From: Erythrobacter sp. NAP1
GTDB lineage: Bacteria; Pseudomonadota; Alphaproteobacteria; Sphingomonadales; Sphingomonadaceae
DNA length: 64,000 nt
NCBI RefSeq assembly: GCF_000152865.1
Contig: NZ_CH672390.1
Span: forward strand, 1,868,474 to 1,932,473
Direction of reading: 5' to 3'
Shown: positions 16,694 to 25,250 of the stretch, in pieces
Numbering within the stretch: the first letter of the stretch is position 1
Layout of the letters: the number at the start of each line of letters is the position of its first letter
Translations under genes and position numbers: made by a program
Notes under the pieces: generated by a model
Database searches by the model: none
Told to the model about the DNA's origin: nothing
Seen by the model: the letters and a program-made list of their open reading frames with translations, nothing else

Positions 16694-18360
16694 GCGGAAG
16701 CGCTCCTGACCCGCTCCACGACGCGATCCGCGCCGCACAGCTCTTCATCCAGAACCCCACCCTTTTTGGCGGCATGGTGCTGCGAGGCGCTTCGCCTGCG
16801 CGCGACGCATTGGTGGCGGCCATCGGCGAGGCGCTCCCTACCCGCCGCCTGCCCGGTCATGTCGATGATGAGCGACTGCTCGGCGGAATAGACATTGCGG
16901 CGAGCCTTGCTGCCGGCAAGCCGATCGAAACCGCAGGATTGCTGGCCGAAGCTCAGGGCGGCGTGCTTGTCGTGCCCATGGCCGAACGCCTGGACGAGGC
17001 CGTTGCGGGCAGACTTGCACAAGCGCTCGATGACCGGCGGGTTGCACTGGTTCTGCTCGACGATGGGATCGAGCCCGAGGACGCCCCGCCTGCGGCATTG
17101 ACCGAGCGGCTGGCGTTCCTGTGCGACCTATCGCAGTCGCGCGAATGGCGCGGAGTAGAGCTTGGCGCGAAGGCATCGGGCGAAGCCGCGCCTTTGTCGG
17201 ATGATGCGCTCGGGGCGATTGCCACGACCGGAGCCGCGCTTGGCGTCCCTTCGCTGCGCCCGCTGATTCACGCCGCCGAGGCCGCCCGCGCTCATGCTGC
17301 GCTGGAGGGACGCAAGGAGGTCGCCAAACCCGACCTTGAAGCGGCCGCGCGCCTTGTAATTGCGCCTCGTGCCACGCAGCTGCCGCCGCAAGAACCACCG
17401 CCAGAGGAGGAGCAGGAACCACCCCCTCCTCCGCCAGAAAGCAGCGACACACCCGACGACACCGACATGCCCTCGCCCGAGCAGCTGGAAGAAATGCTCG
17501 TCGAAGCTGCTGCTGCGTCGATCCCGCGCGATCTTCTCGAACAGCTCGTGAATGGCAAGACGCCCAAGCGCGGCGCGTCGGGCACAGGGCAGAAACGCAA
17601 GGCAGGCCTGCGCGGCAAGCCGCTGGGCGCTCGCGCCGGTATGCCGCGTGGAGGTGCGAGACTCGCGCTCATCGACACACTGCGCGCCGCCGTTCCGTGG
17701 CAGGGCGTGAGACGCCGCGAGCGCGATGCCGATCCCGATGCCCCGATCCTGATGCGCAAGGAAGACCTGCGCATCCGCCGCTATGAGGAAAAAGCCGCGC
17801 GCGTCACGATTTTCGCGGTCGATGCGAGCGGATCGGCTGCTGCAGCCCGGCTTGCCGAGGCCAAGGGCGCGGTCGAACTGATGCTCGCACAGGCCTATGT
17901 CACCCGGTCCGAAGTCGCGCTCATTGCTTTTCGCGGGGAGAATGCAGACCTGCTCCTGCCGCCCACCCGCTCTCTCACCCGCGCCCGGCGCGCGCTGGCA
18001 GAGCTTCCCGGCGGCGGCGGAACCCCGCTCGCCATGGGGCTCAACGCCGCACGCGAACTGGCACGGTCGGTTACGGGCAAGGGCCGTACGCCGAGCCTGA
18101 TCGTCCTCACCGATGGCCGCGCCAACCTCGATGCAGGGGGCCAGCCGGGTCGCAAGCAGGCGGGCGAAGACGCCGAAGTCGCCGCCAAGGCCATCGCCCG
18201 CGAAGGATACGATGCGCTCGTGGTCGACATTTCGGCAAGGCCGGGACGCGAGGGGCAGGAACTCGCTGCCAACATGCAAGCGCGCTACCTCGCCTTACCC
18301 CGCGCCGATGCCAAGGCGCTGCATTCGGCGATCTCGACCAACATGCGAGAGCCAGCATGA
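16690..18360 (+). CDS. bchD: magnesium chelatase subunit BchD
   Basis: The product is 556 aa. The N-terminal half is an AAA+-like domain that lacks a proper Walker A (LFGGMVLRGASPARDALV), as usual for BchD. A strongly acidic and proline-rich linker occupies about residues 237-265 (PPQEPPPEEEQEPPPPPPE). The C-terminal integrin I/vWFA domain carries the MIDAS DASGSAA near residue 378 and the TPLAMGL threonine loop. It forms the platform for BchI in the Mg-chelatase motor. Translationally coupled to bchI (4-base overlap) and bchO (4-base overlap). Confidence 0.96.
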   Translation: MSGSAPDPLHDAIRAAQLFIQNPTLFGGMVLRGASPARDALVAAIGEALPTRRLPGHVDDERLLGGIDIAASLAAGKPIETAGLLAEAQGGVLVVPMAERLDEAVAGRLAQALDDRRVALVLLDDGIEPEDAPPAALTERLAFLCDLSQSREWRGVELGAKASGEAAPLSDDALGAIATTGAALGVPSLRPLIHAAEAARAHAALEGRKEVAKPDLEAAARLVIAPRATQLPPQEPPPEEEQEPPPPPPESSDTPDDTDMPSPEQLEEMLVEAAAASIPRDLLEQLVNGKTPKRGASGTGQKRKAGLRGKPLGARAGMPRGGARLALIDTLRAAVPWQGVRRRERDADPDAPILMRKEDLRIRRYEEKAARVTIFAVDASGSAAAARLAEAKGAVELMLAQAYVTRSEVALIAFRGENADLLLPPTRSLTRARRALAELPGGGGTPLAMGLNAARELARSVTGKGRTPSLIVLTDGRANLDAGGQPGRKQAGEDAEVAAKAIAREGYDALVVDISARPGREGQELAANMQARYLALPRADAKALHSAISTNMREPA

Positions 18361-19250
18361 GCGCAGCGCTAGACTGGAACCGCCAAGGGCAAATCTGGCC
18401 GCATCGCGAGGCGTCGAGCTTCGTGCGTATCGGCAGCGCGAACTGGCACGTCCAGCGTATGGGAGACGCGGGAACCCCGCGCATCTTGCTGCTCCACGGA
18501 ACGGGCGCATCGGTGCACAGCTGGCGCGGTATCATGCCAGCGCTGGCGAACGATTTCGAGGTGCTTGCCTGCGACTTGCCGCGCCACGCCTTCACCCATG
18601 GCCACTTGCCCGACGACACATCGCTCCTTCGCATGGCGCGCGCGATAAGGCGGCTGCTCGACAACACCGCATTCGAGCCTGACATGATCGTCGGCCATTC
18701 TGCCGGAGCGGCGCTGGCCTTGCAGATCGCGCTCGACCACGGATTTCGCGGTCCCATAATCGGCTTCAATTCCGCGCTTCGCCCATTTCCGGGGCTCGCC
18801 GCGCAGGTCTTTCCGGCGATTGCAAAGGTGCTTTTCGTCAATCCGTTCGTCCCGCGCATTTTCTCGGCCGCGGCGAGCTTTGGCGGGGAAGCGGATCGGT
18901 TCCTCTACAAGTCGACCAATTCGCGCATCGATGCCGAAGGGCTTGCCTGCTATTCAGCGCTTCTCAAGAATCCGCGTCACACGAAAGGCGCGCTGGCGAT
19001 GATGGCAAACTGGGATCTGCCGACGTTGCGTACCCGCATGGACGAGGTCGTCAATCCGGTGCTGCTGGTTCATTCGACCGACGATGCGGCCATCCCGCTC
19101 GACTGGGCGAAGGAGGCGCATTCCTGGCTTCCGACGTCTCGGCTTGAAGTGCTCAAAGGCCTCGGCCATCTTGCGCATGAGGAAGTGCCCGAGCATGCGG
19201 TGCGACTGATCCGCGCATTCGCCGCAGAAACGCTCGCACCCGCCGATTGA
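18357..19250 (+). CDS. bchO: BchO, alpha/beta-hydrolase fold protein of the Mg-chelatase operon
   Basis: The product is 297 aa. It has an alpha/beta-hydrolase core: oxyanion region LLLHGTGASVHSW, nucleophile elbow GHSAGAAL (Ser in G-x-S-x-G), a DDAAIPLDWA acid loop and a final GLGHLAHEE histidine. bchO genes follow bchID in many purple bacteria. A role in magnesium chelation or late pigment processing is proposed, but the reaction is not firmly known. It overlaps bchD by 4 bases, so the three genes are one operon. Confidence 0.93.
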   Translation: MSAALDWNRQGQIWPHREASSFVRIGSANWHVQRMGDAGTPRILLLHGTGASVHSWRGIMPALANDFEVLACDLPRHAFTHGHLPDDTSLLRMARAIRRLLDNTAFEPDMIVGHSAGAALALQIALDHGFRGPIIGFNSALRPFPGLAAQVFPAIAKVLFVNPFVPRIFSAAASFGGEADRFLYKSTNSRIDAEGLACYSALLKNPRHTKGALAMMANWDLPTLRTRMDEVVNPVLLVHSTDDAAIPLDWAKEAHSWLPTSRLEVLKGLGHLAHEEVPEHAVRLIRAFAAETLAPAD

Positions 19251-19265
19251 GGAGGAGCCACCGCG

Positions 19266-19457
19266 ATGGAAAACTTCACCGAAAACTTCGGCTGGATCGA
19301 GATCGCACTGTTTTACGGCATCGCGATCGGGGTGTGCTTTTGGCAGTGGTGGAAGATGCGCAAGGAAGTGCGCGAGATGCGCGCCGAACGCGAGGCGCGC
19401 GAAGCGGAAGAAGCCGCTCAGAAGGCCAAGGCCAATTCTGCCGAGGACGTAGGCTAG
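19266..19457 (+). CDS. 63-aa single-pass membrane protein with charged helix
   Basis: Starts at 19266 behind GAGGAGG, 16 bases after bchO, so it is very likely co-transcribed. Residues about 8-28 (FGWIEIALFYGIAIGVCFWQ) form one membrane helix. The remaining about 32 residues are a continuous Lys/Arg/Glu/Ala-rich helix (MRKEVREMRAEREAREAEEA), probably coiled-coil on the cytoplasmic side by the positive-inside rule. No catalytic motif. Its place in the bchIDO operon suggests a role in membrane docking or complex assembly, but function is unknown. Confidence 0.8.
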   Translation: MENFTENFGWIEIALFYGIAIGVCFWQWWKMRKEVREMRAEREAREAEEAAQKAKANSAEDVG

Positions 19458-19463
19458 ACCAGC

Positions 19464-20477
19464 CTACTTCGCCGCTTTGCGCGGCATCCGAAACGGGAGC
19501 ATGAATTGCACCACGGGCGAGGCAAAGCGACGCATGTCGAGGCTTTCCTGAACCGCGACGACCTCTTCACCGTATAGCTTTGAGGCAAGCTCGCTGCGCG
19601 CGTAGAAAGGCGTATCTTCCCAGGTCCTGCGCACATGGCCCACGCCAATGTCGGAGCGCGTGCGCCGCTCGATCCGCCAGCCGCTCTTCGGCAGTGAGGC
19701 GATGGGAGGCAGGTCGACTTCTTCCGGGATCGCGTCGGCATTAAAACGGATTGCGCTTGCGAAAACCGAACCGTCCGAACGCTCACCTTCGTAACAGACC
19801 ACAGCGCCTTCGCGCATGTGAGCGCGCGACCAATGCCACATGTTGAAGCCGCTCTCGAGGCTTTCGCGTCCGCGATTGTGGTCGAAATAGCCGCTGCCGC
19901 TCCATGAAATGCCCGGCTCCTCCATCTCGACCTCGATCCGGGCGCGCGGGGCCATGCAGTGCCAGATATGGTTCTGCGCCGGGTCGAGCGCGAAGCTCGC
20001 TGGGTTAAGCGCTTCGGGATGGACGCGCACCTTGCCAGCCACCCTTCGGTGGATCGGGTTGAAGAGCCGCGTGTCGCGCTCCTCAATATCGATTTCGAGC
20101 ACGTTCCCATCCCAGCGAACAGCGCTTGTCCCGATTTCGAGATTGCGTTCATCGCGGCTTACATCGCTGCTCGGACGCTCGTGCATCACCCAGCGATGCG
20201 AGGGGCCATAGAGCGCGACATTGAGCGAGGAATGGTCGAGCGGATCGCCCCGCCCGCTACTCTTGTAATAGGGTGAGAATACGCTTCCCAGAAACGCGAT
20301 GATTGTCAGCCCGTGACGCCCCTCCTCGCTGATGGCATCGACGTACCACCATGAATAGCCACCCGGCTCGATCGCCTCGTTGAAGCGAGGTCCGCGTCGA
20401 CCTTCTTCGCTGCCAACAGCCCGGACAAGGCGGCCATCGGGACCCCGGCTGACGGATGCGTCGCCCCGCCCGCGCAA
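19464..20477 (-). CDS. crtC: carotenoid 1,2-hydratase (hydroxyneurosporene synthase)
   Basis: About 337 aa if initiated at the TTG at 20477 (GGGG upstream); no ATG, GTG or TTG exists between there and the first family-like residues (GGYSWWYVDAISEEGRHGLT). The start is therefore uncertain. The body is characteristic of CrtC: FLGSVFSPYYKSSGRG, SSLNVALYG, WHCMAPRARIEVEMEEPG, GSGYFDHNRGRESLE. It hydrates the psi end group of acyclic carotenoids such as neurosporene or lycopene, before CrtD and CrtF act. It overlaps the 3' end of crtD by 172 bases in another frame and should be translationally coupled to it. Confidence 0.88.
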   Translation of the reverse strand: MRGRGDASVSRGPDGRLVRAVGSEEGRRGPRFNEAIEPGGYSWWYVDAISEEGRHGLTIIAFLGSVFSPYYKSSGRGDPLDHSSLNVALYGPSHRWVMHERPSSDVSRDERNLEIGTSAVRWDGNVLEIDIEERDTRLFNPIHRRVAGKVRVHPEALNPASFALDPAQNHIWHCMAPRARIEVEMEEPGISWSGSGYFDHNRGRESLESGFNMWHWSRAHMREGAVVCYEGERSDGSVFASAIRFNADAIPEEVDLPPIASLPKSGWRIERRTRSDIGVGHVRRTWEDTPFYARSELASKLYGEEVVAVQESLDMRRFASPVVQFMLPFRMPRKAAK

Positions 20478-21880
20478 TACAGCCCCGGCATCCTCGTTCG
20501 CGGGCCTTGCCGCAGGAAGGAAGCTGCCGAGCCGTGAGACGCTCTGCCATAAAGTGCCCCCCCGGTTGCCGGGAACAGCCGTTCCCATTCCGCCGGGCTG
20601 GCGAGCTCTTGGGGCATGTCCTGCTCCAGCTCCAGCCCGCATCTTTCGAGCGTCGCTCTCATCTGCGTGGTGCATCGCTCTTTCTCCTCGTCTGGGTAGG
20701 GATGGGTGTCGCCGTTGGCGGGTGCGTTGACGATGATCTGGATGCGCTCGCGCTTGCCCTGCGCGATGGACGAGGCGGTGGCCGCATGGCCTCCCCGGTC
20801 CTGCGCGCAGACATAGACGCTGGGTTCGCTCGGAACCTGGCCGCTTGCGATCTCGTCGAACTCGCGCCGGTAATCGCGCGAGAAAAAGACGTTGTGATGG
20901 GTGAGGTCGAAACCGCTCGTCCCGGCATGGGCGAACCAGACCATCGCGGAAAGCGAGCGTTTTTCTGGGGCGAGCGCCTTGACCGCGCGCTCGCTCGATT
21001 TGCCAAAGCATCCTTGCGCGATGGCGTTGGGATCGGCGTTGCAGATTACCGCATCGGCTTCGATCACGTCGCCATTTTCGAGCCGCACTCCCTTCGCGCC
21101 GCTTCCACGCTCAGTCAGGATCTGCGCCACCGACGTGCCGAGCCGGAATTGCGCGCCCTTCGCCTCAGCCGCGTCTTTCAGCGCCTCTGCAAGCGCGTGG
21201 ATGCCGCCGTCGATCAGCCAGACACCGGTCGCCTCGACATGCGCGATCAGCATGAGCGTCGCAGGCGCATCGAAAGGCGAGGAGCCGCAATAGGTGGCAT
21301 AGCGCCCGAACAGCTGGCGAAGGCGCGGGTCGGGGAAGAATTCACCCAGCGCGTTCCACATCGACTGGTGCGGGCGCATCGCAGCGAAATCAGAAAAACG
21401 CCACAGGCCGATGCGCCACAGCAGCGGGAGCGGGGAGGAAACGTTGTCGCCGCGCATCATCGGCTTGTCGAGAATGTCATGCATGCGCCGCGTCGTGTGG
21501 CGGAACTCGCGATAGAGGCGCGCTGCCTCTGCTCCGGCAAAGTCGCCCACCGCTTCCTCGCTGCGCAGAGGGTCGGCGAAGAGGTCCAGCGTTTCGCTGT
21601 CGTCCCAAGCGTGGCGGGCGATGATCTCGGCGCGGCGGATGCGGACGCGATCGTTGAGCCGCATCCCGCATTCGGCGAAGATCTCGTCGAACACGTCGCG
21701 CATGGTGAAGACGGTGGGGCCAGCATCGACCGGGTGGCCATCGACAGTCACGCGGCGCGCCTTTCCGCCGACGCCCTCTTCTTTCTCGACGACCGTCACG
21801 TCATAGCCGCGCGCAGAGAGCCGTGCGGCGCTGGCAAGCCCGCCCATTCCGGCTCCGATCACCACGACTCTGCCGCCCAT
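20306..21880 (-). CDS. crtD: methoxyneurosporene dehydrogenase (carotenoid 3,4-desaturase)
   Basis: The product is 524 aa from the ATG at 21880, which has GGGGAG just upstream; a more upstream start at 21916 lacks one. The FAD-binding fold begins VVVIGAGMGGLASAARLSAR (residues 5-24). The phytoene-desaturase family C-terminal motif is present (GLYCAGGATHPSAGVPMAAL). Neighbours crtC and crtF identify it as CrtD rather than CrtI. The last about 30 residues, beyond the usual end, are Ser/Arg-rich and overlap crtC. It introduces the C3-C4 double bond of spheroidene/spirilloxanthin-series carotenoids. Confidence 0.9.
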   Translation of the reverse strand: MGGRVVVIGAGMGGLASAARLSARGYDVTVVEKEEGVGGKARRVTVDGHPVDAGPTVFTMRDVFDEIFAECGMRLNDRVRIRRAEIIARHAWDDSETLDLFADPLRSEEAVGDFAGAEAARLYREFRHTTRRMHDILDKPMMRGDNVSSPLPLLWRIGLWRFSDFAAMRPHQSMWNALGEFFPDPRLRQLFGRYATYCGSSPFDAPATLMLIAHVEATGVWLIDGGIHALAEALKDAAEAKGAQFRLGTSVAQILTERGSGAKGVRLENGDVIEADAVICNADPNAIAQGCFGKSSERAVKALAPEKRSLSAMVWFAHAGTSGFDLTHHNVFFSRDYRREFDEIASGQVPSEPSVYVCAQDRGGHAATASSIAQGKRERIQIIVNAPANGDTHPYPDEEKERCTTQMRATLERCGLELEQDMPQELASPAEWERLFPATGGALYGRASHGSAASFLRQGPRTRMPGLYCAGGATHPSAGVPMAALSGLLAAKKVDADLASTRRSSRVAIHGGTSMPSARRGVTG

Positions 21881-21959
21881 CTCCCCACTTTCCGTGCGCC
21901 TTGCCCGATGCTGCAAAAGCTCCGAGTCCGGACAACATCATTGACGCAAGCCTAGCATC

Positions 21960-21977
21960 TGTCCAATCATTTGGACA
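21960..21977. promoter_or_regulatory. PpsR box between divergent crtD and crtF
   Basis: TGTCCAATCATTTGGACA is an exact TGT-N12-ACA operator with 7-bp inverted arms, the cleanest in the window. It sits between the start of crtD (leftward) and crtF (rightward) and could repress both. GTGTAA follows six bases later on the plus strand. Such sites are bound by PpsR/CrtJ in purple bacteria, and ppsR is in this window. Confidence 0.8.
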
Positions 21978-22004
21978 TATGCAGTGTAAATCGCAGCCGC
22001 GCAC

Positions 22005-23138
22005 ATGACCAAGGGGTCGCCCAAAGACAGCTGGAAGGTGCGCTATGTCGCACGCCGTAACCGCGTGTTCGCGAACCCGCGATTCCAGTACTGGGCTGCC
22101 AAGCTGCCGCTTGTCCGGCGCATCGCCAAAACCCGCGCGAGCGAGGCTTTCGACCTGGTGGCAGGCTTCACCTATTCGCAGATCCTGCGCGCCTATGTCG
22201 AAAGCGGGTTGTTCGACCTGCTCGCTTCCGGCCCGGTGAGCCACCGGCGCGTCGCGGTCGACCTCGATCTGAGTGAGGAAGCGGCGCTGACCCTGCTTCG
22301 CGCAGGAAGGCCGCTAAATCTATCCGAAGAGCCGATCAGCGATGGCTGGATGCTCGGCGAAGCGGGCGCGGTTCTGGCAGCTGACACGGGCGCGCAGGCG
22401 ATGATCCGCCACCATCGGCTCCTTTACCGCGATCTCGCCGACCCGCTGGAGCTTTTGCGCAAAGACCGCAAGGTACCGACCGAGCTTTCGCGCTACTGGT
22501 CCTATGCAGGCGCACTGCACGGTGCTGCCGAGCGCGGACAGGAGACCTCAGAATATTCCGAGTTGATGGCCGCATCGCAGCACTTCGTCGCCGACCAGGT
22601 GCTAGCAAGCTTCCGCTTTCCCGAAGGCGCACGCCTGCTTGATGTTGGCGGCGGGCACGGCGCGTTCCTCTCCCGCATGGGAGAAGCCTTCCCCTCGCTT
22701 CACCTCGGCCTGTTCGACCTGCCGGAAGTCGCAGACCAAGGCGCCGCGGTGCTCGAGGACAGGTTCGGCAGCGATCGGGTGAGCGCGCATCCAGGCAATT
22801 TCTTCGAAGACCCGATCCCCACCGGATACGACATCGTCAGCCTTGTTCGCATTCTGCACGATCACGACGACGGACCCGCCTCACGGCTGCTAGCCAATAT
22901 CCGCGCCAGCCTTGCCCCCGGCGGCCGCCTGATGATCGCAGAGCCCATGGCCCGCGCGCCCGGCGCTGAGGGCATGGGGGAGGCGTTCTTCGGGCTCTAT
23001 CTATGGGCGATGGGCTCTGGCCGCGCCCGATCAACAGATGAGATTGCCGACATGCTCCGCAAGGCCGGATTTGCCAAGGTTCGCTTCGTCGCGACCCCGC
23101 AACCGGTCAACGCCAGCATAATTGTCGCGTCAGCCTGA
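22005..23138 (+). CDS. crtF: hydroxyneurosporene O-methyltransferase
   Basis: The product is 377 aa. The N-terminal dimerisation region is followed by the SAM-binding motif LLDVGGGHGAFLSRM at about residue 207, then DLPEVADQG and the catalytic-region LVRILHDHDDGPASRLL with its acid/base His. The long basic start (KDSWKVRYVARRNRVFANP) is characteristic of CrtF. It methylates the 1-hydroxyl made by CrtC. It is divergent from crtD across a PpsR box and upstream of bchC, with a separate promoter between. Confidence 0.94.
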   Translation: MTKGSPKDSWKVRYVARRNRVFANPRFQYWAAKLPLVRRIAKTRASEAFDLVAGFTYSQILRAYVESGLFDLLASGPVSHRRVAVDLDLSEEAALTLLRAGRPLNLSEEPISDGWMLGEAGAVLAADTGAQAMIRHHRLLYRDLADPLELLRKDRKVPTELSRYWSYAGALHGAAERGQETSEYSELMAASQHFVADQVLASFRFPEGARLLDVGGGHGAFLSRMGEAFPSLHLGLFDLPEVADQGAAVLEDRFGSDRVSAHPGNFFEDPIPTGYDIVSLVRILHDHDDGPASRLLANIRASLAPGGRLMIAEPMARAPGAEGMGEAFFGLYLWAMGSGRARSTDEIADMLRKAGFAKVRFVATPQPVNASIIVASA

Positions 23139-23146
23139 CTATAAGC

Positions 23147-23187
23147 TGTCCGCTTTAATTGACACTTAGAGGTGTAAGGCGTAGCAC
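23147..23187 (+). promoter_or_regulatory. PpsR box overlapping a sigma70-type promoter for bchC
   Basis: TGTCCGCTTTAATTGACA (23147-23164) is an exact TGT-N12-ACA site. Its last six bases are a consensus -35 TTGACA, followed after 17 bases by TAGCAC as -10. GTGTAA lies seven bases after the box. Transcription from here would start about 90 bases before bchC and read through bchCXYZ into puf. Binding of PpsR would block RNA polymerase directly. Confidence 0.8.
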
Positions 23188-23276
23188 ACGGATGAGCAAA
23201 AAGGTTTTTGCTCACATTGGACGAGTCGAAGGGATCGCGGCTCGGGCAGTGGTTTGACGGGGAGTGTGACAGGACC

Positions 23277-24212
23277 ATGCAAACATTGGCCGTGATTCTT
23301 GAGGGACCTGAGCGCCTTGCGCTTCAGGCGCTTGAGTTGAACGCGCTCGGTGACAGCGACGTCCTCGTCGATATTGCGTGGAGCGGAATCAGCTCCGGCA
23401 CTGAAAAACTCCTCTGGACCGGGCAGATGCCCGAATTCCCCGGCATGGGTTATCCGCTCGTCCCCGGTTACGAATCGGTTGGACGCGTCGTCGACGCAGG
23501 CCCGTCGGCCCGGTCGCGTATTGGTGAGTGGGTGTTTGTGCCCGGTGCCAATTGCTATTCCGGCGCACGCGGACTGTTCGGCGGCACTGCCGAGCGGGTG
23601 GTGCTCCCATCGGCCCGCGCCCTTCCCGTGCCAGAACGACTGGGCGCTGACGGGGTGCTTTGCGCCCTCACCGCGACCGCGCTTCACGCAATCAATGGCG
23701 GCACACCGCCCGATCTCATCATCGGCCACGGCGTCCTCGGACGTTTGCTGGCCCGGCTGACCCTGGCGCTCGGCGCACCTGCTCCCACCGTTTGGGAGAA
23801 GAACGCGCATCGCAGCAGCGGCGCGGTCGGTTACGCGGTGACGGACGGCGAAACCGATGATCGGCGCGATTATCGCTCGATCTACGATGCAAGCGGCGAT
23901 GCAGGGCTGTTCGACACCCTAATTGGCAGGCTCGCCAAGGGCGGCGAGCTGACGCTCGCCGGCTTCTATTCCGACCGCATCAACTTCGCCTTTGCGCCCG
24001 CTTTCATGAAGGAAGCGCGCCTGCGCATCGCTGCCGAATGGCACCCGGACGATCTGGCCCAAGCTTTGGCGCTGATCGAACGCGGCGATCTCGATCTCAC
24101 TGGACTGATCTCGGACCACAGTCCCGCAGGATCCGCAAGCGAGGCCTATCCCAAGGCCTTCAGCGATCCCGATTGTCTCAAGATGGTTCTCGATTGGAAC
24201 GGTACTGAATGA
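23277..24212 (+). CDS. bchC: bacteriochlorophyllide a dehydrogenase BchC
   Basis: The product is 311 aa. The ATG at 23277 (MQTLAVILEGPERL, AGGA upstream) fits the family start better than the in-frame ATG at 23208. The fold is a medium-chain dehydrogenase: GTEKLLWTGQMPEFPGMGYP then GYESVGRVVDAG, and a Rossmann GHGVLGRLLARLTLALG. It oxidises the C3 1-hydroxyethyl group to acetyl after BchF. It overlaps bchX by 4 bases and heads the bchCXYZ-pufBALM superoperon. Confidence 0.95.
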   Translation: MQTLAVILEGPERLALQALELNALGDSDVLVDIAWSGISSGTEKLLWTGQMPEFPGMGYPLVPGYESVGRVVDAGPSARSRIGEWVFVPGANCYSGARGLFGGTAERVVLPSARALPVPERLGADGVLCALTATALHAINGGTPPDLIIGHGVLGRLLARLTLALGAPAPTVWEKNAHRSSGAVGYAVTDGETDDRRDYRSIYDASGDAGLFDTLIGRLAKGGELTLAGFYSDRINFAFAPAFMKEARLRIAAEWHPDDLAQALALIERGDLDLTGLISDHSPAGSASEAYPKAFSDPDCLKMVLDWNGTE

Positions 24213-25198
24213 CGATGCTTGAATCCCAGGCTCAGGCCCTGCGCGACGAAGCCGCAGAAGAGCCCGATCCGGTCCACACCGGTGAAGCCAAGAGCGAGAC
24301 ACAGGTCATCGCGATCTATGGCAAGGGTGGCTCAGGCAAGAGCTTTGCCCTGTCCAATCTCAGCTACATGATGGCGCAGCAGGGCAAGCGCGTGCTGCTG
24401 ATCGGCTGCGATCCCAAGTCGGATACGACCAGCCTGCTGTTCGGCGGCAAGAGCTGCCCGACCATCATCGAAACATCATCCAAGAAGAAACTCGCAGGTG
24501 AAGACGTCACGATCGAGGACGTCTGTTTCCAGCGCGACGGCGTGTTCGCGATGGAGCTTGGCGGGCCGGAAGTCGGTCGCGGCTGCGGCGGGCGCGGGAT
24601 CATTCACGGTTTCGAACTGCTCGAAAAACTCGGCTTCCACGAATGGGGCTTTGATTACGTGCTGCTCGACTTCCTCGGCGACGTGGTCTGCGGCGGGTTC
24701 GGCCTGCCGATCGCGCGCGACATGTGCCAGAAAGTGATCGTGGTCGGCTCGAACGACCTGCAATCGCTCTATGTCGCCAACAATGTCTGCCACGCGGTCG
24801 AATATTTCCGCAAGATGGGCGGCAACGTCGGCGTTGCCGGCATGATCGTGAACAAGGATGACGGCACGGGCGAGGCACAAGCCTTCGCAAAAGCGGTCGA
24901 TATCCCGGTGCTCACCGCGATCCCCGCTAACGAAGACATCCGGCGCAAGAGCGCCAATTACCAGATTATCGGAACGCCGGGCGGCGAATGGGCGAGCCTT
25001 TTCGAAGAGCTTGCTACGAACGTCGCGGAGGCACCGCCGCGCCAACCCTCTCCACTCGACCAGGATGGCTTGCTCAATCTGTTCAGCCCGGAGGAAACGG
25101 GCGGGAACGTAGAGCTGATCCCGGCCACCCAGGCCGATATGCGCGGCGGAACATTCGAAGAGAAGCCGTCACTTGAAGTGATTTACGACGAGATTTGA
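24209..25198 (+). CDS. bchX: chlorophyllide a reductase iron protein BchX
   Basis: The product is 329 aa, NifH-like. The P-loop is YGKGGSGKSF, with Ser and Phe in place of the Ile and Thr seen in BchL, as usual for BchX. Cluster cysteines that bridge the homodimer are in GGRGCGGRGII and [11 protein letters not shown]. The acidic C-terminal tail (about 60 residues) extends beyond NifH. It uses ATP to pass electrons to BchYZ, which reduces ring B of chlorophyllide a. Oxygen sensitivity of such clusters explains tight regulation. Confidence 0.96.
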   Translation: MTMLESQAQALRDEAAEEPDPVHTGEAKSETQVIAIYGKGGSGKSFALSNLSYMMAQQGKRVLLIGCDPKSDTTSLLFGGKSCPTIIETSSKKKLAGEDVTIEDVCFQRDGVFAMELGGPEVGRGCGGRGIIHGFELLEKLGFHEWGFDYVLLDFLGDVVCGGFGLPIARDMCQKVIVVGSNDLQSLYVANNVCHAVEYFRKMGGNVGVAGMIVNKDDGTGEAQAFAKAVDIPVLTAIPANEDIRRKSANYQIIGTPGGEWASLFEELATNVAEAPPRQPSPLDQDGLLNLFSPEETGGNVELIPATQADMRGGTFEEKPSLEVIYDEI

Positions 25199-25250
25199 TC
25201 TGACCGATTTACCCGCCTCGAACGCGCAACGCACCGCTGACCGGCTCGAC

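Noticed and set aside
20456-21955. 499-codon plus-strand frame opposite crtD
   Set aside because: The minus-strand frame has the FAD motif and desaturase C-terminus; the plus frame has none.
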